Assembly (NCBI GenBank): GCA_001657385.1
Contig: LYSZ01000001.1
Coordinates: forward strand, 434,001-498,000
DNA from: Parvularcula sp. BBD 1991-13
GTDB taxonomy: Bacteria; Pseudomonadota; Alphaproteobacteria; Caulobacterales; Parvularculaceae
DNA: 64,000 bases
Reading direction: 5' to 3'
The notes under the pieces are model-generated. The model saw only the letters and a list, made by a program, of their open reading frames with translations. It was not told the DNA's origin and ran no database searches. The position numbers were made by a program, and so were the translations under genes. This document shows positions 1 to 10,660 of this stretch, piece after piece (the first letter of the stretch is position 1; the number at the start of each line of letters is the position of its first letter).

Positions 1-968
1 CAGTACTCGGTTTTTGCGCCGTTCGCCTGAAGCTCCGGGTCGGTCATGAAAAGGCCCGTCGATTTGACGTCCACGACGAACTGCGCGCCTGGATGTCGTG
101 CGGACAGGTCGCGGGCGATCAGGACGCCGATCTTGTCGGCGAAGATTTCCTCGCCTTCATCGTCGACGACGCCGCAGCGGTCGCCGTCGCCGTCGAAACC
201 GAGAGCGACGTCCGCGCCATGTTCCCTCACCGCGTCCTGCATGGCGTGCAGCATTTGCATGTCTTCCGGGTTGGGGTTGTATTTCGGAAATGTGTGATCG
301 AGATCGGCGTCCATGGGGATCACGTCGAGCCCCATGCGCGACAGGGTTTCAGGAGCGTAAGCGCCGGCCGTGCCGTTGCCGCAGGCGGCGACGACCTTCA
401 TTTTGCGCTTGAACGCGACGCCGTTCGCAAGGTCGTCGATATAGCGCTCGCGCATGCCTTCGATGAAGGCGTACGCCCCGCCGGGGGCCGCCTTGCCGGC
501 GCCGGAAAGCACGATCTCCTTCAGGCGGCCCATTTCGTCCGGGCCGAAGGTGAGGGGGCGCGCCGCGCCCATTTTCACCCCGGTCCAGCCGTTTTCATTG
601 TGGCTCGCCGTCACCATGGCGACGCAGGGGATGTCCAGCGCGAACTGCGCGAAATACGCGACCGGCGACAGGGCGAGACCGATGTCGTTGACCTCGATCC
701 CGGCCGTCATCAGGCCGACGCTCAGCGCCTGTTTGATCGACGTGGAATAGCTGCGGAAATCGTGACCGACGACGATGCGCGGCTCCCGGCCCATCTCGCG
801 GATCAGCGTCCCCAGGCCCAGGCCCAGCGCCTGAACGCCGAGAAGGTTGATTTCCTGGCCGAACAGCCAGCGCGCGTCATACTCGCGAAACCCCGTGGGC
901 TTGACCAGCGGGATGGTTTCGTACTCCAGCGTGTTGGCGTTGAGATCCGGGCGCGGCGCAGGCAGCAT
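1..968 (-). CDS. manB: Phosphomannomutase/phosphoglucomutase, 3' end cut by window edge
   Basis: Alpha-D-phosphohexomutase, interconverting mannose or glucose 6- and 1-phosphates for sugar nucleotide and envelope polysaccharide synthesis in the cytoplasm. The first 322 residues are visible and no stop is reached before base 1. The active-site phosphoserine loop TASHN is seen with Ser at residue 122, and the metal-binding loop DGDGDR at about 259-264. These two motifs, in this order and spacing, define the family. The start is the ATG at 966-968, giving MLPAPRPDLN. The family is usually about 460-500 residues, so roughly the last third (sugar-binding and phosphate-binding domains) lies outside. 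The gene is divergent from the nucleoside transporter. Family assignment is firm; mannose versus glucose preference cannot be read, so the symbol is a convention. Confidence 0.9.
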   Translation of the reverse strand, partial: MLPAPRPDLNANTLEYETIPLVKPTGFREYDARWLFGQEINLLGVQALGLGLGTLIREMGREPRIVVGHDFRSYSTSIKQALSVGLMTAGIEVNDIGLALSPVAYFAQFALDIPCVAMVTASHNENGWTGVKMGAARPLTFGPDEMGRLKEIVLSGAGKAAPGGAYAFIEGMRERYIDDLANGVAFKRKMKVVAACGNGTAGAYAPETLSRMGLDVIPMDADLDHTFPKYNPNPEDMQMLHAMQDAVREHGADVALGFDGDGDRCGVVDDEGEEIFADKIGVLIARDLSARHPGAQFVVDVKSTGLFMTDPELQANGAKTEY

Positions 969-1200
969 AACGGCGGTCCTTGTTTGTCCGTCGGCGACTC
1001 TATCCGATAATGAACTTTATCCGGTTAATGATCGGGGTTGTTATAGCGATGTTTTCCGCTTCCGCCAGCGCCGCGGTGCGCTGCTTGCTGGCGGGGCGCC
1101 GCCAACGCTGTTAAGGATGTCAGCCCGTTGGTCGTCGCGCCCCGTTCCGGACATAAAGATCCGCAGGCGCGCGGTCCGGACGGCGTCGGGACGGCGGGGA
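969..1200. other. Divergent intergenic spacer, left part
   Basis: Together with the repeat array and the stretch up to 1491 this forms a 523-bp spacer between divergent genes. No protein-like reading frame with a ribosome-binding site was found. It presumably carries the promoters of both neighbours, but no clear -35/-10 pair stands out. The first 50 bases are AT-richer than the rest. Confidence 0.5.
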
Positions 1201-1280
1201 CGCCGGTATGGGAAACCGCCGGTATGGGAAACCGCCGGTATGGGAAACCGTCGGTATGGGAAACCGTCGGCATGAGAAAC
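1201..1280. repeat. Tandem repeat, 16-bp unit x 5
   Basis: Five head-to-tail copies of the unit cgccggtatgggaaac. The first three are identical, the fourth has one change (cgtcgg...), and the fifth has three. There are no spacers, so it is not a CRISPR array. It lies in the divergent spacer between the phosphomutase and the nucleoside transporter. Two other arrays in this window have exactly the same 16-bp period but different units (28285-28396 and 31088-31167). Confidence 0.9.
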
Positions 1281-1491
1281 GGCCGGAACACGAAGCTGTC
1301 GGCGGAGAAGGGCCGGGAAGGGCAGGGATGATGAGGAACAAGGCGGCATGCGCCGCGCGCCGGGCGCCGGCGCGCGCAGCGATGAGGGGACGTGAACATT
1401 CTGCGCGCGAATGCCGGGCGCGCCAGTACTGGGAACGCCGGGGCGGCGGGACCGCGCCGACGGGACTTGCTTCCCGTCTGGAACCGCGTTG

Positions 1492-2781
1492 ATGACGGGT
1501 CTGGAGGCGCAGGCGGGCGAGGCGGCGCTTCGCATACAGAGCGCGGCCGGCCTTGTCATATTTGTACTGATCGCCTGGGCGCTCTCGGAGCGCCGGCTTC
1601 AGTTCCCCTTGTTCAGCGCGGCCTGGACCATCGCCGCGCAGATCGCCATCGCCGGCCTGTTGCTCTACACGCCCGGCGCGCGTGACGCGCTGGCGTTTCT
1701 CAATGTCGTGGTCGCCGCCCTCCAGGATGCGACGCGGGCCGGCACGTCCTTCGTCTTCGGCCATCTCGGCGGCGGCGCGGCGCCCTTTGCGGTAACCGAC
1801 GAGGGCGCGATGTTCAATTTCGCTTTCGGCGCCCTGCCGCTGGTGATTTTCTTTTCCGGCCTGTCCGCGCTGTTATGGCATGTGGGGGTGTTGAAGCTGT
1901 TCGTCCGCGCGCTGGCATTCCTCCTGACGCGGATCTTTAACGTCGGCGGCGCCGTCGGCCTCGCCGCCGCGGCGAACACGTTTCTCGGCCAGACCGAGGC
2001 GCCGCTGCTGATCCGCGCCTTCCTCCTGAAGCTCTCGCGGTCCGAGCTGTTCATCGTCATCACCGGCGGCTTCGCCACGGTGGCGGGCTCGGTCATGGTG
2101 CTCTATGCGACCCTTCTGGAGCCGCAACAGCCCTCCGTGCTCGGACACATCATCGTTGCCTCGCTGATCTCCGTGCCGGCCGCGATCCTGATGGCGCAGA
2201 TCATGATTCCGCCGGCGCGGGGCGAGGCGCCGACGCCCGCCAACGCCGCCGACGACTTCAAATATGCGAGCGCCATGGATGCGTTCATGCGCGGCGTCAC
2301 GGACGGCCTCGGGCTCTACCTTAACATCATCGCATCGCTGATCGCGTTTACGGCCTTCGCCGCGCTGATCAACATCGTGCTGGGCGGCTTGCCGGATGTC
2401 CTCGGCGCGCCGTTGACGCTGGAGCGCATGCTGGGCTGGTTCTTCGGCCCGCTGATGTGGTTGACCGGCGTTCCCTGGGGCGAGGCGTTCCAGGCGGGCT
2501 CGCTGATGGGAATCAAGACCGCCGTTAACGAGGTGGTCGCCTATGTCCAGCTTGCGCAAACCCCGGACGGCGTCTTCAGCCCAAGGACGGTCCTGATCCT
2601 GATCTACGCCATGTGCGGCTTCGCCAACTTCGCCAGCCTCGGCATCGTCATCGGCGGGCTGACGGCCCTGTGTCCGGAGCGCCGCCAGGACGTCATCGCC
2701 CTGTCGCCGCGCGCGCTCATCGCGGGCACGCTGGCGACCCTGATGACCGGCTCGGTGATCGGGCTGATCTGGATCGGATAG
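1492..2781 (+). CDS. nupC: NupC/CNT-family concentrative nucleoside transporter
   Basis: Cation-coupled nucleoside importer of the inner membrane. The 429-residue protein matches the usual CNT length of about 400-425. It has many hydrophobic segments, the conserved GQTEAP stretch at 166-171 (substrate and cation site of the family) and [10 protein letters not shown] at 192-201. An upstream in-frame ATG at 1411 would add 27 residues without a membrane segment and of poor codon character; the ATG at 1492 gives a CNT-like N-terminus, so it is preferred. The neighbouring csaA and UDG genes follow on the same strand, 80 bp further on. The substrate range (pyrimidine only or broad) cannot be told from the sequence. 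Confidence 0.9.
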   Translation: MTGLEAQAGEAALRIQSAAGLVIFVLIAWALSERRLQFPLFSAAWTIAAQIAIAGLLLYTPGARDALAFLNVVVAALQDATRAGTSFVFGHLGGGAAPFAVTDEGAMFNFAFGALPLVIFFSGLSALLWHVGVLKLFVRALAFLLTRIFNVGGAVGLAAAANTFLGQTEAPLLIRAFLLKLSRSELFIVITGGFATVAGSVMVLYATLLEPQQPSVLGHIIVASLISVPAAILMAQIMIPPARGEAPTPANAADDFKYASAMDAFMRGVTDGLGLYLNIIASLIAFTAFAALINIVLGGLPDVLGAPLTLERMLGWFFGPLMWLTGVPWGEAFQAGSLMGIKTAVNEVVAYVQLAQTPDGVFSPRTVLILIYAMCGFANFASLGIVIGGLTALCPERRQDVIALSPRALIAGTLATLMTGSVIGLIWIG

Positions 2782-2812
2782 GCGGGTTCCGGCATACTAC
2801 CCGGCGAACGCG

Positions 2813-2850
2813 AACAAGGACTAGAAACAAGGACAAGAAACAAGGAAAGG
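2813..2850. repeat. Short 13-bp tandem repeat, three degenerate units
   Basis: Units aacaaggactaga, aacaaggacaaga and aacaaggaaagg follow each other in the gap between the transporter and csaA. The last copy supplies an AAGGAAAGG purine tract that probably acts as the csaA ribosome-binding site, 11 bases before the GTG start. Confidence 0.7.
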
Positions 2851-2861
2851 CGGAACCGATC

Positions 2862-3215
2862 GTGGCGCACGAGGCGAGTGAAACCATAACCTTCGGGGAT
2901 TTCCAGAAAGTCGACATTCGCGTCGGCACGGTGGTTGAGGCCGAGCCGTTTCCCGAGGCGAGAAAGCCGGCCATCAAGCTGCGGATCGATTTCGGTCCGC
3001 AGACGGGCGTGAAGAAATCCTCCGCGCAGATCACCGAGCACTATGCGCCTGAAGCGCTCAAGGGCCGCCAGGTGATGGCGGTGGTCAACTTTCCCCCGCG
3101 CCAGATCGGTCCGTTCATGTCGGAAGTTCTCACCCTCGGCTTTCTCGATGCGGACGGCGCGGTGGTGCTGGCGGCGCTCGACAAGCCCGTCCCCAATGGC
3201 GCGCGGCTGATGTAG
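2862..3215 (+). CDS. csaA: CsaA-type tRNA-binding domain protein (export chaperone)
   Basis: A 117-residue protein made of a single EMAP-II/tRNA-binding OB-fold domain. The family signature can be followed: [18 protein letters not shown] at the N-terminus, then [23 protein letters not shown] and a C-terminal PNGARLM. CsaA proteins of about 110 residues are homodimers that bind tRNA-like or unfolded protein ligands and have been linked to secretion. The start is taken as GTG at 2862 because it follows a purine-rich ribosome-binding site and gives the family length. In-frame sequence upstream overlaps the transporter gene and does not look like this family. The next gene begins four bases after the stop, suggesting co-transcription. 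Confidence 0.9.
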   Translation: MAHEASETITFGDFQKVDIRVGTVVEAEPFPEARKPAIKLRIDFGPQTGVKKSSAQITEHYAPEALKGRQVMAVVNFPPRQIGPFMSEVLTLGFLDADGAVVLAALDKPVPNGARLM

Positions 3216-3219
3216 CGTC

Positions 3220-3834
3220 ATGGCCGGGCGTTCCAGACCAGAAGCCCTGACGCCGTTGGCCCGGAAGATCCGTGCCTGCCGCATCTGCGTCGAGCGCCCG
3301 CTCGGCGCGCCCCTGCCGCATGAGCCGCGGCCGGTGTTCCAGGCCGCGAAGGGCGCGCGCCTCGCGATTTTCGGACAGGCGCCGGGCAAGCGCGTGCATG
3401 AAAGCGGGCGGCCCTTCACCGATCCTTCCGGCGACCGCCTGCGGGCGTGGATGGGGATCGACGACGCCGCGTTCTACGACCCGCGCCGGGTCGCGATCGT
3501 TCCCATGGGCTTTTGCTTTCCCGGCTATGACGCCAAGGGAAGCGACCTGCCGCCGCGCAAGGAATGCGCCGAGGCGTGGCGGGCGCGTCTCATGGCGGCG
3601 CTGCCCGGGGTTGAAACCGCAATCCTGGTGGGCGGGTATGCGCAGAAATGGCATCTCGGCGAAAGGGCGGGGAAATCGATCACCGAAACCGTGTCGCAAT
3701 GGCGCGATCATGCGCCGCGGTTTTTTCCCACGCCGCACCCGTCATGGCGCAACAACGCCTGGCTGAAAAAGAACCCATGGTTCGAACGCGACCTGCTGCC
3801 TGTGCTGCGCGCGCAGGTCAAGGCGCTGATGTAA
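3220..3834 (+). CDS. Uracil-DNA glycosylase family protein (family 4-like)
   Basis: Member of the UDG superfamily (COG1573 type), 204 residues. The uracil-pocket motif GQAPGKRVHESG is at 52-63 and the second active-site motif, PHPSWRN, lies near residue 172. Four cysteines, C20, C23, C99 and C116, fall in the order and approximate spacing of the [4Fe-4S] ligands of family-4/5 enzymes (CRIC near the N-terminus, C-FPG...PPRKEC in the middle), so an iron-sulfur form is likely. The pocket motif is APGKR, not the GEAPG-type sequence of well-studied enzymes, so substrate preference may differ. It starts four bases after csaA. Confidence 0.85.
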   Translation: MAGRSRPEALTPLARKIRACRICVERPLGAPLPHEPRPVFQAAKGARLAIFGQAPGKRVHESGRPFTDPSGDRLRAWMGIDDAAFYDPRRVAIVPMGFCFPGYDAKGSDLPPRKECAEAWRARLMAALPGVETAILVGGYAQKWHLGERAGKSITETVSQWRDHAPRFFPTPHPSWRNNAWLKKNPWFERDLLPVLRAQVKALM

Positions 3835-3841
3835 CCTGCAT

Positions 3842-4795
3842 CTAGCGCCGGTAATGCCACCAGTCGTCGATGCGTGCAAAGATGATGTAGGCGACTGCCG
3901 CCAGGATCAGGATCAGGAGCGCGAACTGGATCTGCGACTGCACCGCGCCCGTGTCGATGGTCGGCGCAGGTTCGGGTTCCGCCACACCTTCGACCGCGCT
4001 ATCGCCGCCGGCGTCCGCGTCCCCCGCCGGCGCCTCTTCCCCGGCGTCGTCAGCGGGCGCGCCGTCCGCCGCGTCCGACGGCGGCGCGACTTCCTCCGCG
4101 CCGGGATCTTCCTCTGTTTCCGGATCGACCAGGGGGGCGTTGGCCGGCGCCGCGCCGCCATTGGCTTCCATGGTTTCCAGTTCCTCGGCGCTTTCACGGC
4201 CCATGTTCGAGGCCGCCGCGCCGGCGCCCCCGGCGACCGCCGCCCCCTGCACCGTACGGCTGCCGGCGAGGCTGTCCCGGCGGGGCGGGTCCTCGAACGG
4301 GGTTGTGCGGCTGTTCTCGTCGATCTGGCGTCCGTCGCTGACGATCGGCGGGTTGACGGGGGTCAGGAAAAGGGCGCGCTCTGCCGCGCGGCGCCGGGTC
4401 AGCCCCGTCACCTCGCGCAGAACCCCGCCGACGGTCGCCTTGTTCCACCAGGTCAGCGCGTCCGCGGCGCCGATGCGGTCGCCGCTGTTGAGCCGGCGCC
4501 GCGCCGTCGAGCGGCGGAACGCGTCTATCCCCACATTGTAAACGAAGCTGACAAGCGCATCGAATTCGTTCTGGTTCATGTCGACGTTGACCAGCCGTCC
4601 CACCGCCTGTTCCCGGGGCTTGAGATCGCGCTGCAGGAGCGCCTCGGCTTCCTGTTCGGTGATGCGCATCCCGGGCTTGGCGGTTTCGATATGGCCGTAG
4701 CCGATGGTCCAAATCCCGGCGATATCCTGATAGGCCTCAAGTTCGAGACCCTCAAAGCGCTTGATCAAATCAATGCCGTTCTGGGAAGTTCTCAC
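3842..4795 (-). CDS. Tail-anchored GH24 lysozyme (phage-type muramidase)
   Basis: Peptidoglycan muramidase of the T4-lysozyme family with an unusual build, 317 residues. The N-terminal 150 or so form the GH24 domain. The catalytic triad E15, D24 and T30 has the exact E-8-D-5-T spacing of T4 lysozyme (RFEGLELEAYQD, then WTIGYGH). A long Ala/Pro/Glu/Asp-rich linker (about 165-285) follows, then one C-terminal hydrophobic helix (FALLILILAAVAYIIFA) ending in basic and aromatic residues. There is no N-terminal signal peptide, so insertion would place the catalytic domain either in the cytoplasm or, with some export route, in the periplasm. No phage genes surround it, so a domesticated cell-wall enzyme is more likely than a prophage endolysin. 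It converges with the UDG gene seven bases away. Confidence 0.88.
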   Translation of the reverse strand: MRTSQNGIDLIKRFEGLELEAYQDIAGIWTIGYGHIETAKPGMRITEQEAEALLQRDLKPREQAVGRLVNVDMNQNEFDALVSFVYNVGIDAFRRSTARRRLNSGDRIGAADALTWWNKATVGGVLREVTGLTRRRAAERALFLTPVNPPIVSDGRQIDENSRTTPFEDPPRRDSLAGSRTVQGAAVAGGAGAAASNMGRESAEELETMEANGGAAPANAPLVDPETEEDPGAEEVAPPSDAADGAPADDAGEEAPAGDADAGGDSAVEGVAEPEPAPTIDTGAVQSQIQFALLILILAAVAYIIFARIDDWWHYRR

Positions 4796-5158
4796 CGCGA
4801 CGCTCCACCATAGACCCCATCATGGGATAAACTTTAAACATAATTGTGGCGAAAAAGGTAGGATCGCCGGTGTGAACTTGCCGTGAAAGGCCGCCTTCAG
4901 AGGGGCCGTCCCGGGGCGCGCCGCCGTCGCCGGGGCGATACCGGCCTGACCGGTCGGCGCAAGGCCGGCTTGTGTTGCAGCAAGGCAACATACGCGGCGA
5001 TTACGGCGCCCTGCGCCGGGGATGGCGCGACGATCGCCGCGCCAGGGGGCGGGCGCAATCCTGGTGTGATCCGGGTGCAATCCGGGCGCGCCGCCGGGGC
5101 CGCGTTGAGGTTTGTTTTCGTTAAAATAATTGTGACAAGAATTGGCGAAAAACCAGTC
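4796..5158. other. Intergenic spacer with an 11-bp repeat
   Basis: Divergent spacer between the lysozyme and dksA. At 5055-5087 an 11-bp unit is repeated three times (gcaatcctggt, gtgatccgggt, gcaatccgggc). Around 5101-5150 the base composition turns AT-rich, as expected for a promoter region. No convincing coding frame was found on either strand. Confidence 0.5.
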
Positions 5159-5186
5159 TTGTGAGCGGCGGGCCGCGCCGTTATAC
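5159..5186 (+). promoter_or_regulatory. Candidate dksA promoter
   Basis: TTGTGA (5159-5164) and TTATAC (5181-5186) are separated by 16 bases and end 60 bases upstream of the dksA start. The match to the sigma-70 consensus is fair. It was found by inspection only. Confidence 0.35.
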
Positions 5187-5246
5187 AGGCCGCGCGCCGT
5201 TCCGGCGACGGCGAGCAAAAGGCGTTGTGTAACCTGGGAGTGAACA

Positions 5247-5663
5247 ATGTCAGCGTCAGAAATCGACGAATATCGTCCGTCTGAAGACGAACCGTTCATG
5301 AACGATCGTCAGAAAGAATATTTCAAACGCAAGCTGTTGGCGTGGAAAAACGATATCCTGCGTGAAAGTCAGGGCACGCTGAACAATCTACAGGAAGACG
5401 ATAATCATTTGCCGGACATCGCCGACCGCGCGTCCAGCGAAACCGAGAAGGCGCTGGAGCTGCGCACCCGCGACCGCCAGCGCAAGCTGATTTCGAAGAT
5501 CGATTCGGCCCTGCGCCGCATTGAGACAGGCGAATACGGCTATTGCGAGGAAACCGGCGAGCCCATCGGCCTGCGCCGCCTTGACGCGCGGCCGATCGCG
5601 ACGCTGTCCCTTGAGGCCCAGGAGCGCCACGAGCGCGAGGAGCGCGTCTACAAGGACGATTAA
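5247..5663 (+). CDS. dksA: DksA-family RNA polymerase-binding transcription factor, zinc-finger cysteines mostly lost
   Basis: DksA enters the RNA polymerase secondary channel and, with ppGpp, tunes rRNA and amino-acid promoters. This 138-residue protein has the coiled-coil with the tip DIADRAS (D60 and A62 correspond to the essential Asp and Ala of the E. coli tip). It also has the C-terminal globular region with YGYCEETGEPIG and the end RHEREERVYKDD. Of the four zinc-binding cysteines of E. coli DksA only one is left (C100); the other positions are T103, S121 and A124. Single-Cys forms are known among alphaproteobacteria and in DksA2-type proteins, and they keep function without zinc. The start at 5247 follows a GGGAG site. 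It lies alone between two promoter regions. Confidence 0.93.
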   Translation: MSASEIDEYRPSEDEPFMNDRQKEYFKRKLLAWKNDILRESQGTLNNLQEDDNHLPDIADRASSETEKALELRTRDRQRKLISKIDSALRRIETGEYGYCEETGEPIGLRRLDARPIATLSLEAQERHEREERVYKDD

Positions 5664-5731
5664 CCTTTCGGCCGGTTCATCAGCATAGCGGCGCGGTTTT
5701 CCCGGTTCTGCAAAACTGGTCGAAAATTCAC

Positions 5732-5760
5732 TTGTCGTTGTTCTTCCCAGCTTTTATATA
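5732..5760 (+). promoter_or_regulatory. Candidate cold-shock gene promoter
   Basis: TTGTCG (5732-5737) and TATATA (5755-5760) are spaced by 17 bases. Transcription from here would give an untranslated leader of about 185 bases before the cold-shock gene, in keeping with the long structured leaders of cold-shock mRNAs. The leader carries several short complementary stretches but no leader motif I can name. Confidence 0.45.
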
Positions 5761-5953
5761 TGTGTGGCAATTTCTGTTTTGGACCGCTGACGATCGCGGT
5801 CGGCGCTACGCCTGCTACGCTACTCGCCTACTAAGCTATTCGACGTTTCCAAGACTCAAGGTTGCGCTACCGGACGCCGGCATTTCGCCGGGTCCTCAAC
5901 GGCCGGGCGCGGGTTCGCCCAAGTCCGGCGGCCATGTCTAAAGGAGACGAACG

Positions 5954-6160
5954 ATGGCGACAGGTACTGTTAAATGGTTTAACGGCCAAAAAGGTTTCGG
6001 TTTCATTCAGCCGGATGAAGGCGGCAAGGACGTATTCGTGCATATTTCTGCGGTCGAGCGCGCGGGCATGTCCTCGCTCGTCGAAGGACAGAAAGTGTCC
6101 TACGAACTCGCGACCGAGCGCGGCAAAACCGCCGCCGCCAACCTTCAGGCCGTCAGCTAA
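5954..6160 (+). CDS. cspA: Cold-shock protein, CspA family
   Basis: A 68-residue single cold-shock domain that binds single-stranded RNA and DNA and melts RNA secondary structure. Both RNA-binding motifs are intact: RNP1 KGFGFIQ at about 13-19 and RNP2 VFVHIS at about 27-32. The length is exactly that of the family. The ribosome-binding site AAGGAGACGA lies just before the ATG. A strong rho-independent terminator follows 24 bases after the stop, so it is a single-gene unit. Which of several paralogous csp genes it is cannot be decided from one window. Confidence 0.96.
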   Translation: MATGTVKWFNGQKGFGFIQPDEGGKDVFVHISAVERAGMSSLVEGQKVSYELATERGKTAAANLQAVS

Positions 6161-6184
6161 GACAGCTTTCGACCGACTGCGGAA

Positions 6185-6213
6185 CGGCGCCCCGACGGGG
6201 CGCCGTTTTTTTT
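6185..6213 (+). terminator. Rho-independent terminator of the cold-shock gene
   Basis: A nine-base GC stem (cggcgcccc with ggggcgccg) closes on a three-base loop and is followed directly by eight Ts. The stretch just after it (6214-6238) repeats the pattern cgccgtttttt + gcgcgtcg a second time, like a partial duplication of the terminator tail. Confidence 0.92.
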
Positions 6214-6540
6214 GCGCGTCGCCGTTTTTTGCGCGTCGCGGACTTTTATAGTTTATATACGGAACTTCTGTACAAAGAGCGATAGCGCGATTGCGGCGCG
6301 TCGCCATCGCCCGCCAGCGGCCGTTGCGCGCCCGGCGGGGCGCTCGTCTTCCGGCGCGGCGGGGCGCAAAATCCCGTTTCCTCGCTTTTATGGGATTTTC
6401 CAGAAAAGGCGGCGTTCGGTGACGGCGCCGGGGCCGGGCATGGAGCAGGCATGAACCTTTCGGGCTGCGCCGCCGGCGGGCCCCTGCCGAAAGCTTGAAA
6501 AAACGGCTTGAAAGCCCTGCTGACTCGGCTATGAAGGACC
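6214..6540. other. Intergenic spacer before rlmE
   Basis: About 330 bases without a supported gene. It holds the duplicated T-tract noted with the terminator, an AT-rich patch (6240-6285) that may carry the rlmE promoter, and GC-rich sequence after it. A GAAGGA ribosome-binding site precedes the rlmE start. Confidence 0.5.
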
Positions 6541-8941
<2,401 letters not shown>

Positions 8942-9325
8942 ATGACGCTGGAGGAATACAACGCCTACTGCAAAACCCTTCCCGCGTCCTTCAAGGTGGT
9001 GCAGTGGCGGGGCGCGCATGTGTGGAAGGTTGGCGTTCCGGACGCAGCGAAAGTGTTCGCCATCGGCGGCCGGAACGAGGAGGGGGGAACGGCGATCACG
9101 TTCAAGACGTCCGATCTCGCCTATGAAATCCTGAAGGACATGCCCGGTCTGCGGCCCGCGCCCTATCTCGCCTCGCGCGGGATGAAATGGATACAGCGCT
9201 ATGACGAAGCTGGGCTTTCCGACGATGAGCTTCGCGACTACCTGAAGGAAAGTCATCATATCGTGTCGCGCGGCCTTACGAAAGGATTGCAGCGGCGGCT
9301 TGGCCTCGACCGGGAGGCGTCATGA
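8942..9325 (+). CDS. MmcQ/YjbR family protein
   Basis: A 127-residue protein of the MmcQ/YjbR family, a small alpha/beta fold with a CyaY-like topology, often described as DNA-binding but of unproved function. The family pattern is visible: an N-terminal helix EEYNAYCKTLP, WKVG and FAIGG strands, ITFKTSDLAYEIL, then PAPYLASRGMKWIQ and a C-terminal helix pair with SHHIVSRGLTK. It starts at the base after the guaB stop and overlaps the next gene by four bases (ATGA), so it is embedded in the gua operon. The context suggests co-expression only. Confidence 0.85.
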   Translation: MTLEEYNAYCKTLPASFKVVQWRGAHVWKVGVPDAAKVFAIGGRNEEGGTAITFKTSDLAYEILKDMPGLRPAPYLASRGMKWIQRYDEAGLSDDELRDYLKESHHIVSRGLTKGLQRRLGLDREAS

Positions 9326-10650
9326 GAGACGCCGGCAGGTTGAGCGCGGCGATCGAGATCCTTGACGATTTCGCCGCGCGGCGGGTCCCTCTGAAGACCG
9401 CGATCGCCGACTGGGGGCGCGGCAACCGCTATGCGGGCGCGAAAGACCGGGCCTGGATATCGGGCCTGTGTCTTGACGCCCTGCGTCGGCGCCATTCGCT
9501 TGCGGCGGTCATGGGCGCGGATACGGGCCGGGCGCTGGCGCTCGCGGCGTTCCGGTTCCTGTGGCGCGCGCCCATGGACGCGCTTGGCGACGTCGCCGCC
9601 GAGGAGCCGCACGGCCCCGGCGCGCTCAGCGAGGACGAGCGCGCGCGGCTGACCGGCGACGCGCATGGGCGTCCCGACGCGCTTTCGGGCCGGCCGCCCC
9701 ATGTCCTCGGCGATTACCCGGAATGGCTCGGCCCGCAGATCGAGCGGGCGTTCGGCGGCGCGGCGGTCGCCGTCATGGGCGCCTTTGCGCGGCGCGCGGA
9801 TGTGGACCTGCGGATCAACACCCTCAAGACCGGTCCGGAAAAGGCGCTGGCGGCGCTGAAATCCGTCGATGCGCAGGCGGTTCCCGTACTGACGACCGCG
9901 GCGCGCATCGCCGCCCCCGACCCTTCGCGCAAGGCCCCGGCGGTCACTGTCATTCCCGCCTTCAACAAGGGCTGGGTCGAGGTCCAGGACCTCGGCAGTC
10001 AGATCGCGGCGGCGGCGGCCGGCGACGTCAGGGGCGCCCAGGTCCTCGATTATTGCGCCGGAGGCGGGGGCAAGACGCTGGCGCTGGCGGCGATGATGGA
10101 GAATACGGGCCAACTCTACGCCTATGATCGCGACGCGCGGCGGCTGAAGCCGCTCTATCACCGCGCCGGGCGGGCTGGCGTGCGCAATCTTCAGGTGCGC
10201 TCGCCCGCCGGGGCGGAGGGGCTCGACGACTTGCAAGCGAGGATGGACGTCGTCTTCGTCGATGCGCCGTGCACGGGCAGCGGCACCTGGCGGCGTCATC
10301 CGGATACGAAATGGCGCCTCACGCCGCAGCAGCTCCGGCGGCGCATGGATGAACAGGACGCGGTCCTGCGTGAGGCGGCCCGTTTCGTCAGGCCCGGCGG
10401 GCGCCTGATCTGGGTCACGTGCTCGTTCCTGATGGAGGAAAACGAAGACCGGCTTGCGGCGTTTCTGGCGGCGCATCCAGGGTTTCGGCAGGGCGCCGCG
10501 CTCGACGGGATCGCGGCGAGCGGCCTCCTCGCCGGCGACGGCGCCGGGCTGCTGGCCCGGTGCGTGACGCCGGCGGGATGCCTCCGTCTGACGCCGGACG
10601 TGCTGCGCGCCGACGGATTTTTTGTTTCTGTACTGACGCGGGAAGGATAG
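9322..10650 (+). CDS. RsmB/NOP-family RNA (cytosine-C5)-methyltransferase
   Basis: SAM-dependent m5C methyltransferase acting on RNA, probably 16S rRNA. The 442-residue protein has an N-terminal helical region resembling the NusB-like part of RsmB and a C-terminal Rossmann domain. Motif [18 protein letters not shown] lies at about 238-254, motif [17 protein letters not shown] at about 314-328 (the cysteine that releases product) and motif [13 protein letters not shown] at about 366-376 (the nucleophilic cysteine). Both cysteines are present, so it should be active. Whether it modifies C967 like E. coli RsmB cannot be shown. It overlaps the yjbR-like gene and ends 10 bases before guaA. Confidence 0.88.
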   Translation: MRDAGRLSAAIEILDDFAARRVPLKTAIADWGRGNRYAGAKDRAWISGLCLDALRRRHSLAAVMGADTGRALALAAFRFLWRAPMDALGDVAAEEPHGPGALSEDERARLTGDAHGRPDALSGRPPHVLGDYPEWLGPQIERAFGGAAVAVMGAFARRADVDLRINTLKTGPEKALAALKSVDAQAVPVLTTAARIAAPDPSRKAPAVTVIPAFNKGWVEVQDLGSQIAAAAAGDVRGAQVLDYCAGGGGKTLALAAMMENTGQLYAYDRDARRLKPLYHRAGRAGVRNLQVRSPAGAEGLDDLQARMDVVFVDAPCTGSGTWRRHPDTKWRLTPQQLRRRMDEQDAVLREAARFVRPGGRLIWVTCSFLMEENEDRLAAFLAAHPGFRQGAALDGIAASGLLAGDGAGLLARCVTPAGCLRLTPDVLRADGFFVSVLTREG

Positions 10651-10660
10651 ACTGATCGAG

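Noticed and set aside
93-1010. Long plus-strand frame opposite the phosphomutase
   Set aside because: It is antisense to a gene with both family motifs and is an effect of high GC third positions.
1201-1280. Possible small CRISPR array
   Set aside because: Units are joined directly without spacers and are 16 bases long; no cas gene is near.
3842-4795. Prophage endolysin
   Set aside because: No holin, spanin, terminase or structural genes lie nearby, and the tail anchor with long linker is not an endolysin design.
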